64,000 nucleotides of DNA from Myxococcales bacterium (GTDB lineage Bacteria; Myxococcota_A; Polyangia; Haliangiales; Haliangiaceae), in assembly GCA_016720595.1 (NCBI GenBank), contig JADKKI010000072.1, positions 496,001 to 560,000 of the forward strand, in the 5' to 3' direction. The stretch's first letter is position 1. The number at the start of each line of letters is the position of its first letter. Both the position numbers and the translations under genes were made by a program. The notes under the pieces were generated by a model. It was not told the origin of the DNA, made no database searches, and saw nothing but the letters and a program-made list of their open reading frames with translations. Below, piece by piece: positions 46,540 to 55,284 of this stretch.

Positions 46540-47556
46540 GTGCGTGAAGCCAGGAAGGCGGGCGGGAGCAGTGCGGCGGCGGAAGATGCGCAGCACGCGA
46601 ATCGAGATGCCGGTGCGAGTGCGGGCAAGAGCTCGCTGACGCAGTCGTACGGCGCGGAGGCCGCGCCGGCGGCGGTCGGGCACGGCAACGGCAACGTGAC
46701 CGGTGCGCACACGGGCGGCTCCGCCACGAGCGGCCTGCCGCGGCTCGAGCTCGGCAGCAGCGGCAATGGTCGCCTCACCGGTGACATCGCCCCTGGCGGT
46801 GGTGCCGCTGCGGCTCCGGCGGCCGCGCCCGCGGCGTCCGGCAAGCCCGCGGCGGACAAGAAGAGCCCCCTCAAGATCACGTCGGAGACCCAGGCCACCG
46901 GGTTGCCCACCGCGCGCACCGTCCTCGGCGTCGGCGAGGAGGTCAAGCTCAAGGGCTCGGAGGCCGGGACCTGGACGCTGTCCAAGGGCACGCCCGCGAC
47001 CTACGAGGGCGATAGCTTCCAGTGGACGGCGCCGAGCACGCCGGGCTCCGTGACGGTCACGCTCAAGGTCGACAAGCAGACCACCACGATGACGTTCGCG
47101 GTGATCGCGCCGGCCGGCATCAAGTACAAGAAGAACTACGACGAGGCGTTCGGCGGCACCGAGCAGGGCGTCGGCATGTACATGTCGATGGACCTGAGCC
47201 CGAAGACGGTGTCGTTCCAGCGCGTGGTGATCAAGGAGATTCCAGGCCCCGCGACCGGCGTGTGGGGATACTTCGCGAAGAAGTCCGAGCTCGGTCACTC
47301 GCCGACCCTCGGCTGGACGCCGGTCGGAGAGGGCAACGTCCTCGAGGGCGAGGATCATCCGAGCATGACCGGTTGGCCGGGGCCGTACCAGCCGGGCGGC
47401 CTGTCGTGGATCATCCCGAATCACTACGCCGTCAAAGGCGAGGAGGGTGGTGACGGCGTGAAGTTCGCCGCGATCACCCAGGGCATGCAGATCACCGATA
47501 ACAAGGGCTCGAGCGCGATCACCAAGGACGGCAGCGGCGCTGTCAGCAAGCGGTGA
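46540..47556 (+). CDS. Secreted-type protein with GKSSLT N-terminal motif and beta-sandwich core
   Basis: A 338-aa protein from a GTG start. It lacks a signal peptide. Residues of about 10-45 (AEDAQHANRDAGASAGKSSLTQSYG) match the GK-x-T/S-L-T motif I associate with the N-terminus of many Myxococcota proteins that carry DUF4157 or are cargo of contractile injection systems. Residues 45-110 are low-complexity Gly/Ala. Residues 110-190 form an Ig-like beta-sandwich (TVLGVGEEVKLKGSEAGTWTLSKG.. FQWTAPSTPGSVTVTLKV). Residues 195-338 are a Gly/Trp-rich domain of unknown fold. The next gene overlaps its stop by 4 bases. A cargo role is inference only. Confidence 0.62.
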   Translation: MREARKAGGSSAAAEDAQHANRDAGASAGKSSLTQSYGAEAAPAAVGHGNGNVTGAHTGGSATSGLPRLELGSSGNGRLTGDIAPGGGAAAAPAAAPAASGKPAADKKSPLKITSETQATGLPTARTVLGVGEEVKLKGSEAGTWTLSKGTPATYEGDSFQWTAPSTPGSVTVTLKVDKQTTTMTFAVIAPAGIKYKKNYDEAFGGTEQGVGMYMSMDLSPKTVSFQRVVIKEIPGPATGVWGYFAKKSELGHSPTLGWTPVGEGNVLEGEDHPSMTGWPGPYQPGGLSWIIPNHYAVKGEEGGDGVKFAAITQGMQITDNKGSSAITKDGSGAVSKR

Positions 47557-47918
47557 GCGTGGCGCGTGGCCCGTGGCTCACCACCGCGGTGTTCTGTAGC
47601 GGCGGCAAGGATCAGCTCGCGGTGATCGACAGCGTGGACGTCATCGCCGGCACGGAGCTCGACATCTCGCTGATGCTCGGCGTGGTCCGCGACGATCATG
47701 ACGGCGCGCTCGATCTCCGGCTGACGGCGCTGTCGCCCGGCAACGACGAGGTCGGCCTCGTCGCGGCGACCGTGGAGCTGCCGGCGGCGCGCGATGTGGC
47801 CGGCCGCGTGCTGGTGCCGATCTCGATCGGCTCGGTGCAGGACGGGACGTACTGGTTCGAGCTGCGGCTCGCGGATCGCCTGGTGACGCGGATCCCGCTC
47901 CACGTCACGAGCCGGTAG
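47553..47918 (+). CDS. Small beta-sandwich protein, DUF6941-like
   Basis: A 121-aa protein coupled to the previous gene (GTGA overlap). The pattern WLTTAVFCSGGKDQLAVIDSVDVIAGTELDISLMLGVVRDDHDGALDLRLTALSPGNDEVGLVAATVELP.. resembles the small DUF6941-type beta-sandwich proteins, by memory only. No catalytic motif or signal peptide. It may be an immunity or adaptor partner of the preceding protein; this is inferred from the coupling. Confidence 0.55.
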   Translation: MSVARGPWLTTAVFCSGGKDQLAVIDSVDVIAGTELDISLMLGVVRDDHDGALDLRLTALSPGNDEVGLVAATVELPAARDVAGRVLVPISIGSVQDGTYWFELRLADRLVTRIPLHVTSR

Positions 47919-47964
47919 CATCGCAGGCAACCGCGCGCGCGAGGGCGCGGTCGTAGGGAGACAG

Positions 47965-49170
47965 ATGAGCGCGACGCAGACGATCGGGTCTGCCTCGCTC
48001 GTGGTGTTGCTGCTCGGCTCCTCGGTGCCCGCTCGCGCGGAGCCGGATGATCCAGAGCCGGTGCAACGCGCGGGTGAGGTACGTGAACAGGATGCGGCGC
48101 GGGCCGAGGGCGCGACGCAGGCTCCCGGCGAGGTCGCGCCGCAGCCGGATCCACCGCCACCTCCACCCGCGCCGTCGCCGGCGAAGCGTCCGCCCACCGG
48201 ACGGTTCGAGATCGGCGCGGGGTACTCCACCGACGATCAGTTCATCGCCCAGGCGCAGGTCGCGCAGGACTCGCTGTTCGGCAGCGGGCACCGGCTCGCG
48301 CTGACCGCGCGGGTCTCGGCGCGCGAGCAGCTGTTCCGCCTCGGCTATGACGCCCGTAACCTCGACGGCAACGGCCTGACCTTGCGCACCGAGCTGTACA
48401 GCAAGCGCGATCAGCTGCCGGGCTTCGCGCGCACCGCGGTGGGGGGTGGCGCCACGCTGGTCCAGCCGGTCGGCGCGAACACGCAGGCGTTCTTCGGCTA
48501 TCGCGTGGAGGAGGTCGCGACCACGCTCGACGCCGCCACGGTTGCGCGCGGCGACGTGTCCACGCCGATCTCACCGCGCGACGGGCGGATCGCGGCGCTG
48601 CGCGCGGGCGTGGTGTACTCCACGCTCGATCAGCCGTTCCTGCCCACCAGCGGCACGCTGATCGGCGCCTCGTTCGAGATGGCGGATCCGCGCTGGGGCT
48701 CGGAGATCCGGATGACGCGGTTCGATGGCTGGGGCAGCGTGCACCGCCCGTTCGGTCCGTTCACGGTCCACCTCGGCGGCTCGGTATCCACGGTGGACAG
48801 CCGCGATCCCGGTGGTGTGCCGCTGTCGGAGCGGTTGCACCTCGATGGCTCGAGCGTGGTGCGCGGGTTCGCACCCGGATCGATCGGCCCGCACGATCCG
48901 CGCACCGGACTCTCGCTCGGCGGCAACCTCGAGTACACGGCGCGCGGCGAGCTCGAGCTGCCGCTGATCCGTCGCCTCGGGATCTCGGCCGTGGGCTTCG
49001 TCGATCACGCCGGCATCTACGACGCGGGCGGGGCGGGGAGCAGCGGCACCTCGGTCGGCGTGGGCCTGATCTGGCGCTCGCCGATCGGCCCGCTGCGGTT
49101 CGACTGGGCGATCCCGCTCGGCGGCGATGGCAAGCCGCACTTCGGGTTCGGGTTCGGCACCAGCTTCTGA
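47965..49170 (+). CDS. Omp85-type outer-membrane barrel without POTRA domains
   Basis: A 401-aa protein. The signal peptide is MSATQTIGSASLVVLLLGSSVPARA, followed by a Pro-rich linker of about 55 residues in place of POTRA domains, then a barrel of the surface-antigen (D15/Omp85) type. Signatures are the VRGF of the L6 loop (SSVVRGFAPGS), LEYTARGELELPLI, SVGVGLIWRSPIGPLRFDWAIPLG and a final aromatic FGFGTSF. Typical BamA/TamA proteins are twice as long with several POTRAs. Known POTRA-less relatives occur in patatin-like and other special transporters, so it may be a dedicated transporter for the preceding gene products, which lie 46 bases upstream. Confidence 0.8.
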   Translation: MSATQTIGSASLVVLLLGSSVPARAEPDDPEPVQRAGEVREQDAARAEGATQAPGEVAPQPDPPPPPPAPSPAKRPPTGRFEIGAGYSTDDQFIAQAQVAQDSLFGSGHRLALTARVSAREQLFRLGYDARNLDGNGLTLRTELYSKRDQLPGFARTAVGGGATLVQPVGANTQAFFGYRVEEVATTLDAATVARGDVSTPISPRDGRIAALRAGVVYSTLDQPFLPTSGTLIGASFEMADPRWGSEIRMTRFDGWGSVHRPFGPFTVHLGGSVSTVDSRDPGGVPLSERLHLDGSSVVRGFAPGSIGPHDPRTGLSLGGNLEYTARGELELPLIRRLGISAVGFVDHAGIYDAGGAGSSGTSVGVGLIWRSPIGPLRFDWAIPLGGDGKPHFGFGFGTSF

Positions 49171-49911
49171 TTACGGCGTGCGGTGCTCGGCGTAGATCCG
49201 CAGACCGAACCGGCCGGCGGGCGACGCGCGCCACGCGGCGATCTGATCCTGCGCGGCCACGGGGAACTCCTCGGGTGGCGGCAGGCCGAACGGATGCTCG
49301 CGCGGCAACAGCACCGGCGAGGCGAGGGCCGCGAACGTCAGATCCGCGACGGTGAACCGCGCGCCCATCAGGTAGCGGCGGCCATCGGCGAGGCGCTCGG
49401 CGATCCGCGCGAACACCTCCTCGATCTTCGCTCGCGAACGCTCGGCGCCGGCGGCATCGATCTTGAGGCCGCGCTTGAGCATCGCCACGGCGATCGGGCG
49501 CGTGACCTTGAGCGCCACGGCCTCCCAGCGGGGCACGCCGCGGGTGATCACGTGATCGAGCTGCTTCTGCGGCAGCAGATAGAAGTAGCCCCAGCGCCGG
49601 GTGGCGGGGCCGAGGTCGCGATCGAGCTCGTCCTCGAGAGCGAGGGCCTCGGCGCGGGCGTCTCCCGTGGGGATCAGCGTGCCCGGCTTCTTCGCATCGG
49701 CCCACGCGATGATGTCGGTGGAGTCCGTGATCAGGTGAACTCCATCGACCACGACTGGAACCGTGCGCTTCGCTCCGGCGCGGCGGTTGGCGAGGTAGTG
49801 GAACAGCGGGAGGTGGCCATCCTCCTCGTACGGGATGTTGCAGCGCTCGAGCGCCCAGCGCGCCTTCTCGCAGTAGTGCGAGAACGGGATCGTGATCAGG
49901 CGGACCTTCAC
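49171..49911 (-). CDS. Glutathione S-transferase family protein
   Basis: A 246-aa protein from a GTG at 49911. The thioredoxin-fold N-terminus has SHYCEKARWALE, with Cys at the site used by some GST classes, followed by the cis-Pro strand TVPVVVDGVHLITDSTDI. The C-terminal helical domain includes YLMGARFTVADLTFAALASPV, the GST N-capping box. The overlapped region upstream belongs to a small lipoprotein gene (4-base overlap). It converges with the Omp85-type gene with no gap. Detoxification or stress role is likely; the substrate is unknown. Confidence 0.82.
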   Translation of the reverse strand: MKVRLITIPFSHYCEKARWALERCNIPYEEDGHLPLFHYLANRRAGAKRTVPVVVDGVHLITDSTDIIAWADAKKPGTLIPTGDARAEALALEDELDRDLGPATRRWGYFYLLPQKQLDHVITRGVPRWEAVALKVTRPIAVAMLKRGLKIDAAGAERSRAKIEEVFARIAERLADGRRYLMGARFTVADLTFAALASPVLLPREHPFGLPPPEEFPVAAQDQIAAWRASPAGRFGLRIYAEHRTP

Positions 49912-50261
49912 TTGCGGCACACCGAGCCCGGTCCGTCGGCGATCGTGATGCAGCGGAGGTCGGCGGGGCAGCCCTCCTTGCCATCGCACGCGATCTCGCA
50001 GCTCGAGAACTTCGGGCCGCGCGCGCCGGCGATGCCGTAGTACGAGACGCACCGGAGGGGCGCCGCGCAGGTGTCACCCGCGCCGCACGGGCTGCCGGGC
50101 TCGATCGCTGCCGGCACGGTGGGCTCGGGGACGGTCGACGGTGTCGTTGTCGGGGGCGTCGTCGTCGGCGTCGGGGGCTGGCTCGTCGTCGGAGGAGGAG
50201 CCGCCCCGCTGCATGCGGCCACGAACGAGACGAGCGAGGCGAACGACGCGAGGCGAGGCAT
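49908..50261 (-). CDS. Small Cys-rich lipoprotein
   Basis: A 117-aa lipoprotein starting MPRLASFASLVSFVAACSGA with lipobox Cys17. A Pro/Thr-rich linker (about residues 20-55) leads to a Cys-rich module: GSPCGAGDTCAAPLRCVSYYG.., FSSCEIACDGKEGCPADLRCITIADGPGSVCRK. This CGAGxxC..C pattern recurs in many Myxococcota surface lipoproteins, and a related module is in the lipoprotein at 58305. It overlaps the GST start by 4 bases (GTGA). No function is evident. Confidence 0.75.
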   Translation of the reverse strand: MPRLASFASLVSFVAACSGAAPPPTTSQPPTPTTTPPTTTPSTVPEPTVPAAIEPGSPCGAGDTCAAPLRCVSYYGIAGARGPKFSSCEIACDGKEGCPADLRCITIADGPGSVCRK

Positions 50262-50278
50262 GCGGGGAACGTACGCGA

Positions 50279-51415
50279 TCAGCGGCGTCGCGCCATCGCG
50301 CCGCGCATCAGATCGGTGAACCCGCCCTGGCCCTCGGTCAGCATCGTATCGAGCTCCTGACCGACCCCGACCACGCGCTTGCGCACGGCCTTGGCGGGGA
50401 ACACGAGGAACGCGAGCACGCCGATCGTGATCGTCAGCGACAGCCGCACGCCGGCCATCGCGACCCAGCCGCCGAACCCGAACGACAGCACGCCGAACCG
50501 GAGCAGCGTGCCCATCGGCTCGGGGATGTCCGCGAACATCTGGCGGTTCGCCAGCGCGCTCGAGCCGGGAGCCCGTGCGAGCGCGGTCGAGCGTGCATCG
50601 AGCTCCGCCGGTGGCTGGGACTTCGCGAGCAACGCGACCACGTCGCGGGCGCGCTGCGGGCGCTTGTCCGGATCCGGATCGGTCATCTCCGTCAGCGCGG
50701 CGCGCAGCGTGCGATCGAGGGCGGGCAGGTGGCGCACGAGATCCATCCGCAGGCCCTTGCGCGGGACGTCCTCGGGCTCGATGCCGCCGGCGAGCGAGAC
50801 GATGGTCGCGCCGAGCGCGTACAGATCTGTGGCCGGCGTGACCTGCCCGTGCAGCTGCTCCGGGGCCATGTACCCGAACGTGCCGACCACGGTGGAGCCG
50901 CCCTTGTCGCGCGCGGCATCGAGCACGCCGCCGAAATCGACGAGCGAGATCCGCCCGTCGGGTGCGCGCACCAGGTTCGAGGGCTTGATGTCGCGATGGA
51001 CGATCGCGGGTGTGCGCGTGTGCAGGTAGTCGAGGATCTCGAGCCCGCGGATCAACACATCCTTGAGCTCGAGCTGCGAGAGCCGGCGCCGCTTGGTCAG
51101 CTCGCGCAGATCCTCGCCGGGCGCGCGCTGCATCACCAGGTTGAACGTGCCGGGCGGCTCCTCGAGGGTCGCGAGGTACCGCGGGATGCCCGCGTGGCGG
51201 AGCTGCGAGAGGACCTTCGCCTCGCGCTCGAACAGCTCGAACGACTTCCACGTGCCGCGCGGCGTGAGGCGCTTGACGATCACCTCGGCCGGATCGCTGC
51301 CCTTCGCCTTGTCGTCACGCGCCAGGAAGATCTCGCCCTGCGAGCCTCTCCCCAGCCGCGGGCCGAGCCGGTAGCGACCCCCGAGGAGGGGGCCGTCGAA
51401 CGGGCTGGCGACCAT
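50279..51415 (-). CDS. Membrane-anchored serine/threonine protein kinase
   Basis: A 378-aa Hanks-type kinase. Kinase domain at about 10-275: glycine loop LGRGSQGEIFLARD, VIVKRL lysine, catalytic HRDIKPSNL, DFGG in place of DFG followed by activation segment with FGYMAPEQ. The C-terminal third has one or two membrane helices (LLRFGVLSFGFGGWVAMAGVRLSLTITIGVLAFLVF), so the kinase domain faces the cytosol. The start at 51415 is chosen because it puts the glycine loop near residue 20, as usual; 51442 is an alternative. It is divergent from the DUF481 barrel gene. Confidence 0.87.
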   Translation of the reverse strand: MVASPFDGPLLGGRYRLGPRLGRGSQGEIFLARDDKAKGSDPAEVIVKRLTPRGTWKSFELFEREAKVLSQLRHAGIPRYLATLEEPPGTFNLVMQRAPGEDLRELTKRRRLSQLELKDVLIRGLEILDYLHTRTPAIVHRDIKPSNLVRAPDGRISLVDFGGVLDAARDKGGSTVVGTFGYMAPEQLHGQVTPATDLYALGATIVSLAGGIEPEDVPRKGLRMDLVRHLPALDRTLRAALTEMTDPDPDKRPQRARDVVALLAKSQPPAELDARSTALARAPGSSALANRQMFADIPEPMGTLLRFGVLSFGFGGWVAMAGVRLSLTITIGVLAFLVFPAKAVRKRVVGVGQELDTMLTEGQGGFTDLMRGAMARRR

Positions 51416-51462
51416 GAGGCTTGATAGCACCCGCTGCGCCATCGCGGGCGAGGGGCCGCGCG

Positions 51463-52242
51463 ATGTTCTACGATGCGCCCGTGGTGGCCCGTGTCGCGCT
51501 CCTGCTCGTCCTGATCGCGCTCGCGGGCGGCACCGCCTCGGCACAGATCGTCAACGTCCAGGGCGCGCTCGCGAAGGCCCCGGCCGCGGATGGCGCGAGT
51601 GGGGATGTCGCTCTCAAGGTGACCTGGCGCTCGGGGAACAACCCGCTGTTCGATGTGGGTGGTGCGGGCACCGTGCTCGTGCGCCACGGGCGCGTGCTGG
51701 CGCTGGCGCTCGCGCGCGGCGAGTACGGCCGCAGCGGTGGGGTGACCTTGACCGAGAAGTCGTTCGAGCACCTGCGGGCACGCGTGACGATCGATTGCCG
51801 CTGGCGCTGGGAGGTGTTCCTCCAGCACGAGTTCGACAAGTTCCTCGTTCTCGTGGGCGCGGTCGCCGGCGGCGGCGCGCGCGATCAGCCCGAACTCTCG
51901 CTGCTCGCAGGCGCGGCGTACCTGCTCGACTTCGAGAGGCTCGATGATCGGATGGGCACGCTCGATGCGGGGCGCGAGGATGTGTCGAGCCGCGCCTCGC
52001 TCTACCTCACGGGGCACGAGGACCTGTCGACCAGCGTCTCGATCATCGAGACCGTGTACGTGCAGCCGCGGCTCACCGATCCGAGCGATGTGCGCCTCCT
52101 GGGCGAGCTCAGCGTGCAGAGCAAGCTGACCAAGCACACGGCGCTCAAGGACAGCTTCGTGATCGCGTACGACGACACACCACCCGAGGGCGTGAAGCGG
52201 CTGGACACGGCCCTCGAGGTGGCGCTGCTGGTTTCATTCTGA
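51463..52242 (+). CDS. DUF481-family outer-membrane beta-barrel protein
   Basis: A 259-aa exported barrel resembling the salt-induced YdiY/DUF481 family. The start at 51463 gives a signal peptide (VVARVALLLVLIALAGGTASAQ). Strands such as GDVALKVTWRSGNNPLFDVGGAG, WEVFLQHEFDKFLVL and ASLYLTGHEDLS alternate polar and hydrophobic residues, and the C-terminus ends in LEVALLVSF with terminal Phe. It lies divergently from the kinase gene with 47 bases between the starts. Function unknown. Confidence 0.72.
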   Translation: MFYDAPVVARVALLLVLIALAGGTASAQIVNVQGALAKAPAADGASGDVALKVTWRSGNNPLFDVGGAGTVLVRHGRVLALALARGEYGRSGGVTLTEKSFEHLRARVTIDCRWRWEVFLQHEFDKFLVLVGAVAGGGARDQPELSLLAGAAYLLDFERLDDRMGTLDAGREDVSSRASLYLTGHEDLSTSVSIIETVYVQPRLTDPSDVRLLGELSVQSKLTKHTALKDSFVIAYDDTPPEGVKRLDTALEVALLVSF

Positions 52243-52614
52243 TCCTGGATCGGGCGGGTTTCGTCCGTTCTCCGACAGGGACGGGAACTCCCTGCCTGGA
52301 TGAAGCGTTGCGATCATCTTCAACCTCGTCCTCGTCCTCGTCCTCGTTCTCGTTGTGGTCCTCGTGCCCGTGCCCGTGCTCGGCCTACCTCGATCGTCGG
52401 CGCCTCCTTGTTCAGCACGCTGACGAATCGCTGCCAGCGATGTCGCGATCGGTACCCTCGCTCAGAGCACGAGCACGAGCACGGGCACGAGGACGAGGAC
52501 GGCACACGAACAAATCGGGAATGAAGACGGGAGTACGTCCTCATCGGCCAAGCGCTCGCGTGGACAAGCCACGTCTGGGGTTCGCTGTTGCGACTCGTCT
52601 TTGCTCGTGTCGTT
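52243..52614. other. Gene-free stretch between convergent genes
   Basis: This 372-base gap between the convergent DUF481 and vault-protein genes has no credible reading frame. Its main content is a long imperfect palindrome of hexamer repeats (52324-52502) with small hairpins inside. The flanks (52243-52323 and 52503-52614) show nothing I can name. Confidence 0.7.
52324..52502. repeat. Inverted arrays of CCTCGT/CGAGGA-type hexamers
   Basis: The left arm (52324-52381) is a run of CCTCGT units shading into GTGCCC; the right arm (52465-52502) is GAGCAC units shading into GAGGAC. The arms are about three-quarters complementary in inverted orientation over 38 bases. Between them lie ATCGCT-GCC-AGCGAT (52427-52441) and the palindrome TCAGCACGCTGA (52412-52423). 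It is analogous to the element at 31170-31311 and likewise between convergent genes. Confidence 0.65.
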
Positions 52615-55074
52615 CTAGCGGCTCGCGGGGGCGGGCAGGGCGTGGCCGTTCGCGACCCGCGACTTGACCTTGTCCATCACGCCCGCGAGCGGCGTGCCCG
52701 CGAACACCTTGTCGATCACATCGGTGAGCGTCTTGCCGCCGACGAACGCCTGCACGCTCATCGCCTCCGCGACCTTCGCGAGCACCTCGTGGTTGCCGAG
52801 GGCGAGCAGGGCCTCGCTGAAGCCGCCCTGCGCCGCGCCGAACCGGGCGACCGCGGCCTCGACCTCGGCCTTGAGCGCGCCGAGCACGAGCTGCTGCTTG
52901 GCCTCGGAGATCTCGTTGTCGAGCGCGGCCGTGGCCTTGCGGCGTGCGAGCTGCGCGGCGTGCTCGGTGTCCGAGATCGTGTTGCGCGCGATCGTCGCGA
53001 GCTGCTGGGCCGCGGCGGTGTCGAGCTCGGCCTGGACGGTGGCGAGCGCGACGCGGAGCTTGTCGGCGGTGGAGGCGACCTCGAGCTCGGCCAGGCGCTT
53101 CGCCGTCTCGGCGCGGGCATCGGCCTCGCCGCGCATGATCGCCTCGCGCTTCGCGGTCAGCTCGAGCCCGCGCTGGGCGCGCAGGATCGTGATGTTCGCC
53201 TGTACGGCCTCGTGCTGCGCATCGCCGAGCAGGGCGGCGATGTCCTCGTCGTCGATCGTGACGTCGAGGATCTCCACGTCGGTGACCTGCATGCCGTTCT
53301 CGGGGAACGCCATGCCGGGCCGCTTGCCGTCGGTGATCGCCTTGCCGAGGATGGTGTCGCGGATCAGGTCCACGGACTGGGCATAGAACGTCTCGATCGT
53401 GTGCCGCTTCGCGCTGCCCTTGAGCACGGAGCGCACGTGGTCACACAGGAACTTCACGTAGTTCTCGACCTCGAACCACTTGCTCGGCTCGCCGGTGAAG
53501 TTGACGCGCATCGAGTAGCCGAGCGTGACCCTGACGTGATCGGCGGTCTCGACCACGCAGCGATCGCTGACCTTGTTGTTGAGCACGCGGAGGAACACCG
53601 TCTCCACCAGGCGATCGCTGGTCTTCGGTGTGCCGGTGGACAGCTGGATCACCTCGAACGTCTCGTCGTACTCGAGGACGAGGTTCTTCGGGCCCTGCTC
53701 CACGCGCCGCCGGCCTTGCTTGTCGACGACCAGGACGGCGTAGCCGACCCACACACTGGTCGAGGGCACGCCCTCGTACTTGGTGGCGAACACCACGGTG
53801 CGCGGCTTGGTGAACTGGTTCGAGCGATCGATGCCCTCGAACGAGGCGGGGCCCATCGCCACCTGTAGGGCGGCGCTCTTGCCGGCCTTGCCCTTCTGGA
53901 TCTCGCCCTCCGCGATCGCGCCGGGGCGTGCGCCGCCGTCATCGAGCTGACGCAGCGCGCGGTTGTACGCGAGCACCTCGGCGTTGCCCGGATACCAGGT
54001 CGCGCACTCGCGATCGCTCAGCACGCGGCGGACGATCACCTCGTCCACCGGGTTGGGGAGCAGCATTGCGGGCCCGCGGACCATGCGGATCTCGCCGGAG
54101 GTCCGCTTCATCACGTAGCGCGCCTCGCCGGCGGGGACGGCGACTGCGAAGTGCTTGTCGTGGCCGTCGTAGCGCACGAGCGAGTGCTCCTCGCGCGGGA
54201 AGTAGATCGCCGAGTCCTTGCCGGTGAGGAACAGCTCGTCGCCCTCGCGGTAGGTGCGGCCGGCCTCGGTGTACGGCGCGATCACCTTGATGTGCAGGCC
54301 CTGGATCTCGTTGAGCTCGATCGCGCGGAACTTGCGGGCGCCGTCGCGCGTGATGAACGCCTCGGTGGGCTCGGGGAACACCACCTGGGGGCCGCGCTCG
54401 TAGCGCTTCTTGCCGTTCTGATCGACGAGGATGCAGTACTCGAGGCGCTCGAGCGTCAGCGCGTCGCGGACCCACGAGCCGGTCTCGTCGGGCACCACGC
54501 CCACGCCGGTGGGTGGGATGTAGAACGAGACATCGGTGCCCTTGATGATCAGGAGCTTCCCCACATCGAGTTGCGCCGGTACGCGGATCGGATCCGCGCC
54601 CTCGGTGGCCTTGATCACCGCCTGGCCCCAGTTCTTGCGCGCCTCGTCCTCGTTGTAGACGCGGACCAGGAGGTACTGGTTCGAGCGCAGGTGGTGGCCG
54701 GAGACCAGCTGCACGAGCTGCCCGGGCCACAGGGCGAACGCACACGGGCCGGTGATGTTGATCTTCCGGCCCACCCGCAGATCGGGCGAGGGATACACGC
54801 CGCCGGGCGACGGGTGATCGTCCTTGGTCGAGGGGTTCTTCAGGATCAGGTAGTAGCCCTCCGGCGCGATCGCGATCTGCTGGACGGCCTCCTCGAGGGC
54901 GCACGGCTCGAACAGCTTCTTCTCCGGATCGAAGACCACGGGGCGCTCCTGCGCCGTCGGGTTGATCACCGTCGGGCCCGTGTACGTCTTCACGATCCCC
55001 TTGGTGACGTCTTGCATGTAGGCGTACTCGCTCGGTGCGAGGACGAGGTCGCGCTTGCTGTTCCGATCATCCAT
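52615..55074 (-). CDS. Bacterial major vault protein homologue
   Basis: An 819-aa homologue of eukaryotic MVP (893 aa in human), the protein that builds the vault ribonucleoprotein shell. Residues 1-430 hold MVP-type repeats: a GDELFLTGKDSAIYFPRE unit like the human GDEWLFEGPGTYIPRKE, and a ...EIRMVRGPAMLLPNPVDEV unit. Residues of about 480-605 match the shoulder domain: VVETADHVRVTLGYSMRVNF parallels the human IETADHARLQLQLAYNWHF. FPENGMQVTDVEILDV parallels FPQNGLVVSSVDVQSV. A long cap-type helix of Ala/Glu/Lys follows (606-770), as in MVP. The shoulder is also SPFH-like. ATG 55074 has GGAGGG 6 bases upstream. No signal peptide. Confidence 0.85.
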   Translation of the reverse strand: MDDRNSKRDLVLAPSEYAYMQDVTKGIVKTYTGPTVINPTAQERPVVFDPEKKLFEPCALEEAVQQIAIAPEGYYLILKNPSTKDDHPSPGGVYPSPDLRVGRKINITGPCAFALWPGQLVQLVSGHHLRSNQYLLVRVYNEDEARKNWGQAVIKATEGADPIRVPAQLDVGKLLIIKGTDVSFYIPPTGVGVVPDETGSWVRDALTLERLEYCILVDQNGKKRYERGPQVVFPEPTEAFITRDGARKFRAIELNEIQGLHIKVIAPYTEAGRTYREGDELFLTGKDSAIYFPREEHSLVRYDGHDKHFAVAVPAGEARYVMKRTSGEIRMVRGPAMLLPNPVDEVIVRRVLSDRECATWYPGNAEVLAYNRALRQLDDGGARPGAIAEGEIQKGKAGKSAALQVAMGPASFEGIDRSNQFTKPRTVVFATKYEGVPSTSVWVGYAVLVVDKQGRRRVEQGPKNLVLEYDETFEVIQLSTGTPKTSDRLVETVFLRVLNNKVSDRCVVETADHVRVTLGYSMRVNFTGEPSKWFEVENYVKFLCDHVRSVLKGSAKRHTIETFYAQSVDLIRDTILGKAITDGKRPGMAFPENGMQVTDVEILDVTIDDEDIAALLGDAQHEAVQANITILRAQRGLELTAKREAIMRGEADARAETAKRLAELEVASTADKLRVALATVQAELDTAAAQQLATIARNTISDTEHAAQLARRKATAALDNEISEAKQQLVLGALKAEVEAAVARFGAAQGGFSEALLALGNHEVLAKVAEAMSVQAFVGGKTLTDVIDKVFAGTPLAGVMDKVKSRVANGHALPAPASR

Positions 55075-55154
55075 GGACATCCCTCCGTTCAAGAATCCGT
55101 CCAGGCCAAAGTCCGCGAGACCTCGCGAGACGTCGATGCGAACGCGCTCCGGTG

Positions 55155-55203
55155 TGGAGCAGTGCGCTGTCCTGGAGCAACCCCTGTGCGCCGCGCTGGA
55201 GCA
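55155..55203. promoter_or_regulatory. Three TGGAGCA repeats in the vault/AAA divergent promoter region
   Basis: TGGAGCA occurs at 55155, 55173 and 55197 in the 210-base gap between the divergent vault-protein and AAA genes. The direct repeats are candidates for a regulator site serving both promoters. No matching regulator is known to me; low confidence. Confidence 0.3.
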
Positions 55204-55284
55204 ACCAGCACCGCGGTCCAGCGTTCGATGACCCCAGGCGGAGAACCGTTGCGTTTCGGCGGTTGAGGTACCATCGAAGACGGG

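Noticed and set aside
52300..52667. Small reading frames in the hexamer array
   Set aside because: Their translations are Arg/Ser/Pro runs made by the repeats on both strands, with no sign of selection.
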